A stretch of DNA of 64,000 nucleotides from Methylobacterium sp. E-005 (GTDB lineage: Bacteria > Pseudomonadota > Alphaproteobacteria > Rhizobiales > Beijerinckiaceae). A model generated the notes under the pieces. The model was not told where the DNA came from. It saw only the letters and a program-made list of their open reading frames with translations, and searched no databases. Position 1 is the first letter of the stretch, and every line of letters starts with the position of its first letter. Made by a program: the position numbers and the translations under genes. The stretch covers positions 1-64,000 of the forward strand of contig NZ_JAKSYG010000026.1 of NCBI RefSeq assembly GCF_022829725.1, given 5' to 3'. Positions 56,801 to 64,000 of the stretch are shown piece after piece.

Positions 56801-58845
56801 GCACCGCCCGCCTCTCGGGCCAGCTCAACGGCGCGCTGACCAACACCGGCAGCCTCCGCGTCACCGGCCCGCTCGCCGGCCTGACCCGCCTGACCAATGC
56901 CGGCCCGCTCGACCTCGGCGGCCAAGCCATCACGCTCGCCAGCCTCTCGGGGCCGGCCTCCGGCGTGATCGCCAACGGCGCCCTCACCGTCACGGGCGCG
57001 GCCAGCACCGCCTATGCCGGCGCCATCCTGGAGAGCACCGCCCCGACCCGCCTGACCAAGGCCGGATCCGGCACCCTCAAGCTCACCGGCCCCGGCCGCT
57101 TCTCCGGGCCGACCACGGTCCAGGCCGGCACCCTCTCCCTCGACGGGGTCTGGGCTTCGCCCGTGACGGTGGCGGCCGCCGGGACGCTGCGCGGCATCGG
57201 CACGGTCGCGGCGCCGGTCGCGGTGGCGGGCGCCCTGCGGCCGGGCAACTCCCCCGGCACGCTCACCGTGCTCGGCCCGGTCGCCTTCGCGTCCGGCAGC
57301 CTGCTCGGCCTCGACATCGACGGGACCGGCACCGGCACCGGCGCGGGCCGCTACGCCCGCCTGCTGGCGCTCGGGCCCGGCGGCGCGGTCGCGGCCAACG
57401 GCACCCTGGTGCCGGTGCTGCGTGGCATCACCGGCAACGCCAGCAACGCCTACACCCCGGCGCTCGGCCAGCGCTTCGACGTGCTGGTGGCGCAGGCCGG
57501 GCTGTCGGGCGCGTTCACCGGGCTGGCCCAGCCGACAGCGGGCCTGCCGGCCGGGACGCGCTTCGACGCGCTGTACCGCGCCACCGGCCTCGACCTCGTG
57601 GTCACGCCGGCCGCCTACGGCAGCCTCGCCGGGCTCGGGCTCGCCCAGACCAGCAACGCACAGGCCGTGGGCGCGGCGCTGGACGTCGCCCGCCCGGCCG
57701 CCGGCACGCGGCCGGACGCGGAGCGGGCGCGGGTGTTCGACGCGCTCTACGCGGCCGGGCCGGCCACGCTGCCGGGGGGGCTGGCGAGCCTGTCGGGTCA
57801 GGCCTATGGCGATGCCGTGATGGCCGATCTCGCCGCGCGCCGGCTGGTGAGCGACACGATCGACCGGCACCTGCGCGGCCAGGGCGGCGGCGCGGCTTCG
57901 TTCAGTGCGGGCGATCCGGGCCTCGGCCCGAACCGCTCGGCGCTGCAGCTGCGCGGGGCGGCGGGCGCGCCGGACCAGCCGCTGGCGTCGGGCGAGGGCC
58001 GGGTCTGGGCGGACGCGCTGTACGGGTTCGGGTCGCGATCCGGGGACCGGGCGGCGGCGGGCGCGGATCTCGATGCGGGCGGTCTGGTGCTGGGCGTCGA
58101 CCGGCAGCTGGGATCCGGGATCGGGTCCGACACGCTGGTGGGCGGGGCGTTCAGCTACCTGCGCCAGACTGGCACGGCGAAGGGACAGAGCCAGGGCTTC
58201 GGTCTTGGCCGGAGCACCGCCGACAGCTACGGCGGCACGCTCTACGCCACGACGCGGCTGGGCGCGGTGGTGCTGCGCGGTACGGCCGGGCTGTCCTACG
58301 CGGATGGCCGGGTCGACCGGACGGTGTCGCTGGGCGCAGGCGTCTCGCGGGCGGGCGGGCTGACCTCGGGCTGGGACGCGGGGGTGTCGGGCTTTGCCGG
58401 CTATGTGCTGGGCCTGGGGCTTCCGATGGAGCTCGTGCCGGAGGTGGGCGTCAGCGTCGACCGCCTGACCCGGGCGCGGGTGGCGGAGCGGGGCGGTCTG
58501 GCGAGCCAGAGCTTCGCCACCGCCGACCTGAACGCGGCGCGTGTCCTCATCGGCGGTCGTGTGGCGAGCCTTCGGCTGGACGGCGGCGTGGCGGGTCTGC
58601 GCCTGGAGGGCCGGGCCTACTGGGCGCACGAACTCGCCGACACGTTCGCCCGGGTGCGCACGGGGCTGTTCGGGGTGCCGTTTGCGACGCGTACGAGCGC
58701 GCTGGGGCGGGACGGGGCGGTGCTGGGGGTGAGCCTGACCGGGCCGGTGGCGGCGGGGGTGCAGCTGTCGCTGAGCTACACCGGCGACCTGCGGCCCGGC
58801 GCCAACGCCCAGGTCGTCTCCGCAGCTTTGCAGGCCCGCTGGTGA
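53875..58845 (+). CDS. Autotransporter serine protease, subtilisin (S8) type
   Basis: 1656 residues, type Va secreted. Long signal region (1-53; hydrophobic SRAGLLFGCSLAALTIAPGPVAA). The S8 protease domain (about 90-480) has the catalytic triad Asp115 (VAVVDSGID), His159 (NGHGTHVSG) and Ser391 (SGTSMAAPHVTG). The passenger then has two autotransporter-associated strand repeats (LTKVGAGTLELSGTNTYAGG, GTLEIA-like, residues about 490-690) and about 10 short repeats of the form NxGTIxGGxxNxG (about 720-900). The C-terminal barrel (about 1370-1656) ends LQARW, an aromatic outer-membrane signal. A patch at 54430-54900 within the protease domain is unusually AT-rich. Homologues process other surface proteins (SphB1, NalP types). 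The start ATG is at 53875. Confidence 0.92.
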   Translation: MDHKHGKAADADEAGLRGAVLRSTTIRRASSRAGLLFGCSLAALTIAPGPVAAEDDGVRPARSPSTLDAAGHPLTAADFRAWDAYTGDWGLGAIDAAGAYARGFTGLDIPVAVVDSGIDKGHPKFTGRISSASRNFWLPELVFPNGRSSQMIVVDVNGHGTHVSGTIGASPADGHMMGVAYESRILSLSAILSQSDIDRIRKEEQVVVEGLRSDQAIEYAADHGALVLNGSYGPAYPRKRNSDGSININYKEYPIQTIFNEDDHEAIAAAIKDDVLSVFAAGNDGRDQPKIAGNPEGNALFPYIKPEHALSNVYYLQDDNGQSANFRTDFSDVSGYVIAVVATDSHDQIAGFSNRCGVAAAWCIAAPGVKIESTWPRDQRTGGYAAISGTSMAAPHVTGAAAVLRQAFPFLRAPDIAQILFTTAKPLGVDADHPLGNRETFGWGLLNLGKAIDGPGQFTRNWTVDTTYKGQAYYGTFANDISGIGGLTKVGAGTLELSGTNTYAGGTKVSGGTLAVWRDANLGADGTGLALGGGGRLRVLADGFSTARPVTLDGLGVLRIDGGVSARFAGVIADGAQAGTLGKIGPGTLELAGANSYTGGTEIRGGTLAVGHDANLGAAGAGLTLSTAGTLRILAGGFSTTRPMTLDGAGIVSIDGGSARFAGVIADGDQPGSLMTEGAGTTILSAANTYTGDTRVAGGSGLALTATGRLVSEVFVDRTASFTNAGLAASGVWNLGTVSNTGTIAGGVTNNPRATATNAGTITGGLSNAGLALNTGLISGAVSNSGWLTTSGTIAGSLTNAGQATNSGTITGGAGNTGSLTNAGTIAGGVSNGGTLATSGAITGGLANAGRTQNSGTIAGGVSNSGTLATRGTLAGGLTNTGTVTASAGRIDGAIRNMGGTLAITGAVASDGSLANAAGATLAVAGTGAYSLAGPLTNAGTVAVAQTASLAAPAGLSNAGLVASDGILTTDLTNTGTARLSGQLNGALTNTGSLRVTGPLAGLTRLTNAGPLDLGGQAITLASLSGPASGVIANGALTVTGAASTAYAGAILESTAPTRLTKAGSGTLKLTGPGRFSGPTTVQAGTLSLDGVWASPVTVAAAGTLRGIGTVAAPVAVAGALRPGNSPGTLTVLGPVAFASGSLLGLDIDGTGTGTGAGRYARLLALGPGGAVAANGTLVPVLRGITGNASNAYTPALGQRFDVLVAQAGLSGAFTGLAQPTAGLPAGTRFDALYRATGLDLVVTPAAYGSLAGLGLAQTSNAQAVGAALDVARPAAGTRPDAERARVFDALYAAGPATLPGGLASLSGQAYGDAVMADLAARRLVSDTIDRHLRGQGGGAASFSAGDPGLGPNRSALQLRGAAGAPDQPLASGEGRVWADALYGFGSRSGDRAAAGADLDAGGLVLGVDRQLGSGIGSDTLVGGAFSYLRQTGTAKGQSQGFGLGRSTADSYGGTLYATTRLGAVVLRGTAGLSYADGRVDRTVSLGAGVSRAGGLTSGWDAGVSGFAGYVLGLGLPMELVPEVGVSVDRLTRARVAERGGLASQSFATADLNAARVLIGGRVASLRLDGGVAGLRLEGRAYWAHELADTFARVRTGLFGVPFATRTSALGRDGAVLGVSLTGPVAAGVQLSLSYTGDLRPGANAQVVSAALQARW
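56050..56530 (+). repeat. Tandem coding repeats in autotransporter passenger
   Basis: About ten short degenerate units coding for NxGTI(A/T)GG(V/L)xNxG..., around 45-60 bases each. Conserved DNA pieces include AACACCGG/AACAGCGG and GGCACGATCGCGGGCGG. They likely build a regular beta-helix in the secreted passenger. Such arrays can change copy number by recombination. Confidence 0.7.
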
Positions 58846-58971
58846 GGCTGGACGGCGCGTTGAAGCGGGCAAAGCGGCTGGTCTGCGCCAGTACGCTCCG
58901 CCGGTGCGCCGCTCCGGGGGGACCTATGGCAGGGGCTTGAGTCCACCCTGACCGAAGCGGGAGGACGATGG

Positions 58972-58992
58972 GCAGGGTGTTCGACACCCTGC
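58972..58992. terminator. Perfect hairpin after the autotransporter gene
   Basis: A 9-base perfect stem GCAGGGTGT/ACACCCTGC with loop TCG, in the gap between the autotransporter stop and the convergent MFS gene. No T-run follows in either direction, so it may be a rho-assisted end or a simple hairpin. Confidence 0.4.
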
Positions 58993-59106
58993 AGCCCCGC
59001 GAGGCCACCGGAATGCGCGCGGCGATCGAGGCGGTGGGTGCGCGGATCCTGGGTCCGATGCGTGTGATCCATACGGGTCCGCCTTCCATCGCTTCGACAC
59101 GATGGC

Positions 59107-60415
59107 TCAGCGACGCCCGCCCTTCCAGGGCGGCATCAGCATCGTGAGCAGGGCGCCGAGGATCATGAAGGCGCTCGTGGCCCACATGCCCCCATTGGTG
59201 CTGTGCGTCGTCTCCCGGATCCAGCCCACGGCGAACGGGCTGACGAAGCCGGCGATCGCGCCGATGGAATTGATGATGGCGATACCGGCGGCCGCTTCCA
59301 CGCCCGACAGGAAGAGCGGGGGCAGGATCCAGAACAGGGCCGTCACGGTGTAGCAGCCCCCTGCCGCCACGCAGAGCGCCAACAGGGCGGCTGTGACGTT
59401 CCCGGCGAAGAACGTGCTTGTGGCGAGGCCTATGGCCCCGACCACGAACGGGACGACCAGATGCCAGCGACGCTCGTTCCGTCGATCCGAGCTTCGCGCG
59501 GTCAGCAGCATGCAAACGATCGCGACTCCGAACGGGATGGCGCTGAACAACCCGATGGCGAGCGGGCCCTGGACGCCGGCTTGCGCGATCAGCGTCGGCA
59601 ACCAGAACGACAGGCCATACTGCCCGATCGCCTGGCAGAAGGCGATGATCGAGAGCAGCGCCACGATCCCCGACACACCATGGGACAGGCGGCCGTGCCC
59701 GGCCGGTTGCGGGAGATCGCCCCGAATGTCAGTCTCGATGAGGTTCTTTTCCGCCCCCGTCAGCCAAGCGGCCTTCGCAGGATTGTCGTCGAGACAGAAC
59801 AGGATCACGATGCCCAGAATCAGGGATGGGAGCGCTTCGATCAGGAAGAGCCATTGCCACCCGTGAAGACCACCCGCCGTGTGGAACGTCGCGAGGATGT
59901 ATCCGGACAGCGGTCCGCCGATGAGCCCCGACAGGGGGATGGCGCAGATGAACAGGGCGACGACCCGGGCGCGCCGCACGGCGGGGAACCAATAGGTGAG
60001 ATACAAGATCACGCCGGGATAGAAGCCCGCTTCGGCAGCACCGAGCAGGAAGCGCAGCGTATAGAAGTGCCATTCGGTCTGAACGAAAGCGAAAGCGCCG
60101 GAGATGATCCCCCACAGGATCATGATGCGGGATAGGGTCAGGCGCGCGCCGGCGCTTCATCAGCAGATTGCTCGGGGTTTCGAAGATGAAATATCCCAAG
60201 AAGAACAGCCCGGCGCCAAACCCGTAGGCCGCTTCGCTGAACCCCAGATCGCCGAGCATCGTCAGCTTCGCAAAGCCGATATTCACGCGATCCAGGAACG
60301 CGGCGACGTAGCACACCATCAGCAAGGGGATCAGCCGCAGCATCACCTTCCGGTACGGATCGAATGAGCGTTCGCCGGCAATCGGCACGGCGCTGTGTGT
60401 GGTGTCTGTGCTCAT
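59107..60415 (-). pseudogene. MFS transporter interrupted by a frameshift
   Basis: Two overlapping frames together give one MFS protein of the anion:cation symporter type. The first frame (ATG at 60413-60415, MSTDTTHSAVPIAGERSFD) codes MLRLIPLLMVCYVAAFLDRVNIGFAKLTMLGDLG and GFGAGLFFLGYFIFETPSNLLMKRR. The other frame picks up at ARLTLSRIMILWGIISGAFAFVQ and runs to 59107 with 11 further helices (e.g. LRFLLGAAEAGFYPGVILYL). The join needs a shift of one or two bases near 60145-60160, in a GCGC-rich run. It could be a real inactivating mutation or a sequencing error; given the untrimmed adapter at the left edge, error cannot be excluded. Same strand and direction as the VOC gene upstream. Confidence 0.85.
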
Positions 60416-60539
60416 AGCGCGCGCCTCAATGCTTAACGTTTGCCCCATGCCGGCAGTCGAGAGGTGGCAACAATCGTGCCGGGGGTGAGACGACCAAAAT
60501 ATTGTTCAATGAAACTGTCTTATTGTCTCAATCAGCAGC

Positions 60540-60575
60540 CATCATGCGCCGATTGTTTAGAATCGGCGCATGATG
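60540..60575. promoter_or_regulatory. Perfect 15-base-arm palindrome between VOC and MFS genes
   Basis: CATCATGCGCCGATT and its exact complement flank a 6-base loop (GTTTAG). It lies 50 bases after the VOC stop and 125 bases before the MFS start, both on the minus strand. No T-run follows it on the minus strand, so an operator or a processing/attenuator stem is as likely as a terminator. Confidence 0.7.
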
Positions 60576-60624
60576 TTGTGAACGAGAATGATCGAGTCTT
60601 GGCAAATAGCCGCCGTGCCGCGGG

Positions 60625-61041
60625 TCAGTTCGCCTCGAACAATCCGTCGAGGGAACGGAAGCCCTTGATCTCGATGGGGTTGCCTGACGGATCGCGGAAG
60701 AACATCGTCCACTGCTCTCCGGGCTGACCCTCGAAGCGGACCATCGGCTCCAGCACGAAGGCGACATTCTTGGCCTTGAGGCGCTCGGCGAGGGGCTTCC
60801 AGTCCGCGAGTTCCAGGGCGACACCCAGATGCGGCATCGGCACGAGATGCTCGCCGACGCGTCCGGTGCTCGCCACGGCGAACGGCTCGCCGAGGTGAAG
60901 CGAGATCTCGTGCCCGAAGAAGTTGAAGTCGACCCAGGTCGGCGCGCTCCGGCCCTCCTGGCACCCCAGCACCCCGCCATAGAACCGGCGCGTCTCATCC
61001 AGGTCGCGGACGTTGTAGGCCAAGTGGAAGAAGCTGCGCAT
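60625..61041 (-). CDS. VOC-family (glyoxalase/dioxygenase) protein
   Basis: 138 residues from the ATG at 61039-61041 (MRSFFHLAYNVRDLDETRRFYGGVLG), after AGGGGAAAA. The two beta-alpha-beta-beta-beta modules of the vicinal-oxygen-chelate fold are visible: HLAYNVRDLDETRRFYGGVLGC and, in the second half, EQWTMFFRDPSGNPIEIKGF. Candidate metal ligands are His7, the histidine in LVPMPHLGVALE and the glutamate in PIEIKG. Substrate unknown. Divergent from the LysR gene 119 bases away and followed by the MFS gene, so all three probably form one regulated unit. Confidence 0.88.
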   Translation of the reverse strand: MRSFFHLAYNVRDLDETRRFYGGVLGCQEGRSAPTWVDFNFFGHEISLHLGEPFAVASTGRVGEHLVPMPHLGVALELADWKPLAERLKAKNVAFVLEPMVRFEGQPGEQWTMFFRDPSGNPIEIKGFRSLDGLFEAN

Positions 61042-61160
61042 GGTTTTCCCCTGTCGGCGCGGCACGCGCCCGCGATGGGCCGGTCCTGCCGCTTGTAAGC
61101 GTGGCTGGAACGGGTGATGAGTTCGGTGTTGACGGTTTCAGACCCAGCCGGAGGCTTGTT

Positions 61161-62189
61161 GTGGAGACGCGCTTCCTCGAGACGTTCGTCGCCGTCGCCG
61201 AACGCGGATCGGTCGCGGCGGCGGCCCGCGCCCAGGGGCTGACCGCGACCAGCGTGGCGCAACGGCTTCAGGCTTTGGAGGACAATCTGGCCGTCCGCCT
61301 CGTCACCCGGGTCGGGCGGGAGATCAAACTGACCCCCGTGGGCGATCGGCTCCTGGATCAGGCGCGGCGCATCCTCGCCGAGGTTCATGCGCTCAAGGCC
61401 GATGCCTCGGCCAGGCTCGGCGACGCGCTTGTCGGAACCCTGCGCATCGGCGCGATCTCCACCGTGCTGACCGGGCTGCTTCCGGACGTGATTGGCCGTT
61501 GGGCCACCGAGCATCCGGCCCTCGATCTGCAGATTTCCCCCGGCTCCTCGGCGCTCCTGCACGAGGGGCTCATGGAGGGCCGCTACGATGTGGTGATCGC
61601 GGCGGCGCCCCCCTTCGCCCTGCCGAAGACCGTCCGCGCGCATGGTCTGCGGGTGGAGCCCCTGGTCTGTCTGTTCCCCGAACGGCTAACCGTCGCGGCG
61701 CAGGGCGGCGAGGGCGCGATCCGTGAGATCCTCACGACCGAACGGTTCATCCGCTACGACGCGCTGTCCTGGGGCGGCCGTCTCTGTGACGCGTATCTGC
61801 GCGACAAGCGCATCCGGACTCGCGAGCTGTGCTCCCTGGACGCCCTGGAGGCGATCGCCCTGCTGGTCGAGCGGGGCGTCGGAGCGACCCTCGTGCCGGA
61901 CTGGGCGCCGCCCTGGCCTGATGTTCCGTCCTGCCGGAAGATCGTGGTGCCGGATCAGGCCTATGCGCGCCAGATCCTGCTGACGCATCCCGCCACGACC
62001 CGCTATGGCCATATCATCGAGGCCCTGATGCAGGCCCTCGCCCCCGTCGGCCGGCAAGCGCGCGACTCCCGGCCCACGCACCCGCAACCGATCGTCCCGG
62101 GCTCGAGCCGGGCGCAGGCAAGAGGCCGCAACCCGTCCCGGGATGAGGCTCGTGGAACCACGCCATGTCCGATTTCGTCCCGGACCTGA
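61161..62189 (+). CDS. LysR-family regulator (first of two)
   Basis: 342 residues from a GTG at 61161 with GGAGG 7 bases before. N-terminal winged helix (about 1-60): FLETFVAVAERGSVAAAARAQGLTATSVAQRLQALEDNLAVRLV, then the effector domain (about 88-300; LVGTLRIGAISTVLTGLLP, LHEGLMEGRYDVVIAAAPP). The C-terminus has about 45 extra residues of low-complexity sequence, and its final 25 bases overlap the start of the next LysR gene in a different frame, suggesting a lost stop codon. It likely controls the divergent VOC and MFS genes. Confidence 0.9.
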   Translation: METRFLETFVAVAERGSVAAAARAQGLTATSVAQRLQALEDNLAVRLVTRVGREIKLTPVGDRLLDQARRILAEVHALKADASARLGDALVGTLRIGAISTVLTGLLPDVIGRWATEHPALDLQISPGSSALLHEGLMEGRYDVVIAAAPPFALPKTVRAHGLRVEPLVCLFPERLTVAAQGGEGAIREILTTERFIRYDALSWGGRLCDAYLRDKRIRTRELCSLDALEAIALLVERGVGATLVPDWAPPWPDVPSCRKIVVPDQAYARQILLTHPATTRYGHIIEALMQALAPVGRQARDSRPTHPQPIVPGSSRAQARGRNPSRDEARGTTPCPISSRT

Positions 62190-63091
62190 GAACGATCCAG
62201 ATCTTCTACTGGACCGCGACCCTCGGCAGCTTCAGCGCCGCCGCCAAACGGCTCAACACCACGCAGCCGGCCGTCTCGCACAGGATCGCGGCCCTGGAAC
62301 GCGCCTTCGGGCTGACGCTCATCAACCGCCTTCCGCGCAGTCTCAGCCTGACGCCCAAGGGCCATGAGCTCCTGGGCTATGCCGAGCGCGTCCTGCGCCT
62401 GCACGGCGAGATGGTCGCCGCCATCACCGCACCGGCGAGCACCAGCGGCAGCCTTCGCCTCGGCGTGTCCGAGACCATCGTCCACACTTGGCTGACATCG
62501 TTCATCGAGGTCATGGGGCGGACCTATCCGGGTATCGCCATCGACCTCGCGGTCGACGTCTCGCCGAACATGCGCGAGGCCCTGCTGCGGCGCGATCTCG
62601 ACCTCGCGTTTCTGGTCGGCCCGGTCACGACCCCGAAGCTCGTGAACGTGTCACTCGGCCACTTCGACACCGCCTGGATCGCATCCCCCAGCCTCGTGGG
62701 CGCGGCCGGGCCGATCGGGCTGGCCGACCTCACGCGCCATCCGATCATCACGTTCCCGCCCAACACGACGCCCTACGCGCAACTGCGCGACCTGCTGATC
62801 CAGGCGGATCTCCCGCCGCCGCGCCTCTACACCAGCGCCTCCCTCTCGGCGATCATTCGCATGGCGATCGAAGGCACCGGCATCGGGGCCATGCCGGTGG
62901 ACGCCGTTCTGCCCGAGATCGAACGCGGGCAGCTGCGCGTGCTCGACGCATCCGTCAGCCTCCCGGCGGTCAGTTTCGTGGCGGCCTACGAGAATGCCCC
63001 CGACAACCGGTTGAGCGCCGCGGCGGCGGCCATGGCCAAAGCGGTGGCGGACGATTGGTTTGCCATGAGCCGGCATTATGGATTGTCATGA
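62165..63091 (+). CDS. LysR-family regulator (second of two)
   Basis: 308 residues from the ATG at 62165 (MSDFVPDLRTIQIFYWTATLGSFSAAAKRLNTTQPAVSHRIAALERAFG), a full LysR winged helix. The effector domain shows SGSLRLGVSETIVHTWLTSF and IRMAIEGTGIGAMPVDAV. It is only distantly like the neighbouring LysR gene, so the pair is not a recent duplication. It lies 69 bases before the YcsI gene on the same strand, and probably regulates it. Confidence 0.93.
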   Translation: MSDFVPDLRTIQIFYWTATLGSFSAAAKRLNTTQPAVSHRIAALERAFGLTLINRLPRSLSLTPKGHELLGYAERVLRLHGEMVAAITAPASTSGSLRLGVSETIVHTWLTSFIEVMGRTYPGIAIDLAVDVSPNMREALLRRDLDLAFLVGPVTTPKLVNVSLGHFDTAWIASPSLVGAAGPIGLADLTRHPIITFPPNTTPYAQLRDLLIQADLPPPRLYTSASLSAIIRMAIEGTGIGAMPVDAVLPEIERGQLRVLDASVSLPAVSFVAAYENAPDNRLSAAAAAMAKAVADDWFAMSRHYGLS

Positions 63092-63160
63092 ACAATCATG
63101 ATTTGCCGTCATCTGCACACCGGATAGGCTTGCTAAACATTTGAGCGAGCACGGTAGGCG

Positions 63161-63976
63161 ATGGCCTCTGATCCCAAGACCCAGGCCGCTGATCCGACAT
63201 CGGCCACCGGCACGGCGGTTCGCCTCGCCTGCCGCGGCGGGGCGATTGCCGGATGTACCGCCGGGATGGCCAACGGTTATGTGCAGGGTAATCTGGCGGT
63301 CTTTCCCGAGCGGATCGCCGACGATTTCCGCCTGTTCGCCGAACGCAACCCGAAATCCTGTCCGGTCATCGGCGAGTCCAAGCCGGGCCGCCGCGACATC
63401 CCGGAGCTTGGCCTCGACCTCGATATCGCCACCGATCTCCCCCTGTACCGGGTGTGGCGCGGCGGGGAGCTGGTCGACGAATTGCCCGACGTGAGATCCG
63501 TCTGGCGCGACGACCTCGTGGCGTTCGTGATCGGCTGCTCGTTCTCGTTCGAGGCGGCGATGCTGGAGGCCGGCCTGCCGCTGCGCCATGTCGAGCGCGG
63601 CACGCATGTCGCGATGTATCGCACCAGCATCCCGTGCGCGCCGGCCGGACCGTTTGCGGGGCCGATGGTGGTGTCGATGCGGCCGCTGACCCCCGCGCAG
63701 GCGATTCAGGCGGTCCAGGTCACGGCGCGCTACCCCCGGGTCCACGGCGCGCCCGTGCATCTCGCGCGGCCGGACCTGATCGGCATCAAGGACCTGCAGC
63801 AGGTCGATTACGGGGATCCGGTGCCGGTCGGCCCGGACGAGATCCCGGTGTTCTGGGCCTGCGGCGTCACCCCGCAATCCGTGATCGCGGCGGCCCGCCC
63901 GGATTTCGCCATCACCCATGCACCCGGCTGCATGCTCGTCACGGATCGCCTCAACACCGAGTTCGCGACGGGCTGA
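63161..63976 (+). CDS. YcsI/DUF1445 family putative hydro-lyase
   Basis: 271 residues from the ATG at 63161. The family (D-glutamate cyclase/hydro-lyase group) shows [33 protein letters not shown] at the N-terminus, [50 protein letters not shown] (with a conserved cysteine), [27 protein letters not shown] and [13 protein letters not shown] with [15 protein letters not shown]. Related proteins are often next to LamB/YcsF 5-oxoprolinase genes; such genes may lie to the right of the window. The specific substrate is not known. Confidence 0.9.
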   Translation: MASDPKTQAADPTSATGTAVRLACRGGAIAGCTAGMANGYVQGNLAVFPERIADDFRLFAERNPKSCPVIGESKPGRRDIPELGLDLDIATDLPLYRVWRGGELVDELPDVRSVWRDDLVAFVIGCSFSFEAAMLEAGLPLRHVERGTHVAMYRTSIPCAPAGPFAGPMVVSMRPLTPAQAIQAVQVTARYPRVHGAPVHLARPDLIGIKDLQQVDYGDPVPVGPDEIPVFWACGVTPQSVIAAARPDFAITHAPGCMLVTDRLNTEFATG

Positions 63977-64000
63977 GTGTGACGGCGACCGGAACGCCCC

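Noticed and set aside
54820..58872. 1350-codon minus-strand frame opposite the autotransporter
   Set aside because: Antisense of a repeat-rich coding region; composition of Arg, Gly and Ala with no motif.
58969..59145. Short plus-strand frame after the autotransporter (MGRVFDTLQPREATGM...)
   Set aside because: Begins within the hairpin, runs into the convergent MFS gene and has no known family; likely chance.

Overview
High-GC DNA with alphaproteobacterial gene content. The pal-cpoB-tilS-ftsH-glmM order, a MucR/Ros regulator, Omp25-type porin-like barrels, an NdvA-type glucan exporter and KdsD all point to Hyphomicrobiales; Methylobacterium or a close relative is my best guess from gene style, not from a search. 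Bases 59-89 match the Illumina read-1 adapter, so the left edge is an untrimmed contig end and bases 1-89 should not be trusted.

Layout. 0.1-5.1 kb: RND efflux genes mdtB and mdtA (minus). 5.9-10.0 kb: aminotransferase, DUF4112 protein, a lone YejE-type permease and a MucR-family regulator with an altered zinc site. 10.2-16.7 kb: glcD-type FAD oxidase, kdsD, SHOCT protein, nitroreductase, and a divergent GSCFA/WcbI pair linked to surface polysaccharide. 16.8-26.7 kb: response regulator, then pal, an antisense methyltransferase, cpoB, tilS, ftsH, a TSUP permease, glmM and a MmcQ/YjbR protein. 27.0-28.1 kb: outer-membrane barrel with a strong terminator. 28.4-35.2 kb: a minus-strand heptose cluster. 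It holds an SDR epimerase, a three-domain nucleotidyltransferase/HAD phosphatase/P-loop kinase fusion, hddA, a gmhA-like isomerase, a methyltransferase and a decayed family 2 glycosyltransferase. Its distal part (28.2-31.3 kb) is clearly AT-richer than the rest. 35.6-43.8 kb: second barrel protein, small secreted protein, HNH endonuclease, large MscS channel, CAP-domain lipoprotein and ndvA-type ABC exporter. 43.9-52.0 kb: molybdopterin oxidoreductase, a peptide-deformylase-like protein that has lost its metal ligands, a small membrane protein, and a four-gene minus-strand operon (metallophosphoesterase, ArsB-like transporter, duplicated DMT transporter, TAXI binding protein). 52.4-58.8 kb: AraC regulator divergent from a large S8 autotransporter protease. 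59.1-64.0 kb: frameshifted MFS transporter and VOC protein, divergent from a LysR gene, then a second LysR and a YcsI/DUF1445 protein.

How it fits together. Much of the window concerns the cell envelope: Tol-Pal, KdsD for Kdo, GlmM for UDP-GlcNAc, glucan export, two barrel proteins, the autotransporter and the heptose locus. The heptose locus encodes every step from sedoheptulose-7-phosphate to a nucleotide-activated heptose in three polypeptides, and one of these carries an extra unexplained kinase domain. That fusion is the most novel-looking item. I saw no tRNA, rRNA, CRISPR array or intact insertion sequence.
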